In this document: positions 38,791 to 38,882 of the stretch, piece after piece
Layout of the letters: each line of letters begins with the position of its first letter
How positions within the stretch are numbered: the first letter of the stretch is position 1
DNA from: Candidatus Zambryskiibacteriota bacterium
GTDB taxonomy: Bacteria > Patescibacteriota > Minisyncoccia > Phycocordibacterales > DATDWN01
Direction: 5' to 3'
DNA: 38,882 bases
NCBI GenBank assembly: GCA_026394775.1
Contig: JAPLZY010000028.1
Location: forward strand, 1-38,882
Notes under the pieces: model-generated
Database searches by the model: none
What the model was told of the DNA's origin: nothing
Seen by the model: only the letters and a program-made list of their open reading frames with translations
Program-made: the position numbers and the translations under genes

Positions 38791-38882
38791 TTACCCCTCA
38801 AGTAGGACAGATTGAATATTTACATAATAACTCATTGGAGTTCTAAACCCAAGCACTTCTCTCGGTCGGTCATTGAGAAAGG
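38791..38882 (-). CDS. Partial IS30-type transposase, C-terminal end
   Basis: The reverse frame enters from the window edge and reads FLNDRPREVLGFRTPMSYYV before ending at TAA (38791-38793). LNxRPRxxLGxxTP is the C-terminal hallmark of IS30-type transposases. It differs from the element at 30865-31953 (LNRRPMKCLGYATP), so it is a second kind. The remainder lies outside the window. Confidence 0.8.
   Translation of the reverse strand, partial: FLNDRPREVLGFRTPMSYYVNIQSVLLEG

Overview
The window looks like a chromosome segment of a Candidate Phyla Radiation (Patescibacteria) bacterium, most likely of the Parcubacteria group. It carries a nearly complete str-S10-spc ribosomal supercluster. The gene for uL30 (rpmD) is missing between rpsE and rplO, which is a known CPR trait. 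Many proteins have no recognisable family, nucleoside diphosphate kinase carries a large insertion, and UGA is used as a normal stop codon. This assignment rests on gene content and recall of the group; no search was run.

Layout: 1-890 holds an IS30-type end remnant and an orphan small gene. 953-10833 is the str region: rpsL, rpsG, a small reverse gene, fusA, a 1276-residue unknown protein with a small acidic partner, tuf and rpsJ. 10899-11584 holds three small unknown genes. 11769-14277 is rplC-rplD-rplW-rplB. 14497-14718 is another small orphan. 14994-23080 runs rpsS-rplV-rpsC-rplP-rpmC-rpsQ-rplN-rplX-rplE-rpsN-rpsH-rplF-rplR-rpsE-rplO-secY. 23366-23791 is another orphan. 23890-27844 is adk-map-ndk plus a 635-residue unknown protein. 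27908-28461 is a RelB/RelE-type toxin-antitoxin pair, followed by a structured RNA resembling 6S RNA. 28833-30585 is a membrane protein and a metallo-beta-lactamase/beta-CASP nuclease. 30865-31953 is an intact-looking IS30-type element. 31983-32546 is an unknown gene. infC-rpmI-rplT (reverse) and three reverse genes follow. 35683-38737 is a quality-control block: tmRNA, smpB and ftsH. The window ends inside a second IS30-type transposase.

Regulation: two initiation styles coexist. At least eight genes have a -10 box exactly 6 nt before the ATG, so transcription should start on the start codon (leaderless). The ribosomal genes inside operons lack Shine-Dalgarno motifs. A set of small orphan genes instead has a long leader, a strong Shine-Dalgarno and often its own hairpin terminator. 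These orphans sit at junctions of the ribosomal cluster.

The most unusual signal is a family of five intergenic elements, each about 110-190 nt. They lie 2-19 nt after the stop codons of tuf, rplB, rplF, secY and the beta-CASP nuclease, all in gene orientation. They fold into nested hairpins whose stems differ between copies while pairing is kept. Other oddities are an array of seven hairpins plus a 29-bp perfect inverted repeat mirroring the tmRNA 3' end, a 28-residue tmRNA tag ending in FARA, heptamer-rich spacers before four start codons, and strong use of CGA for arginine in tuf.
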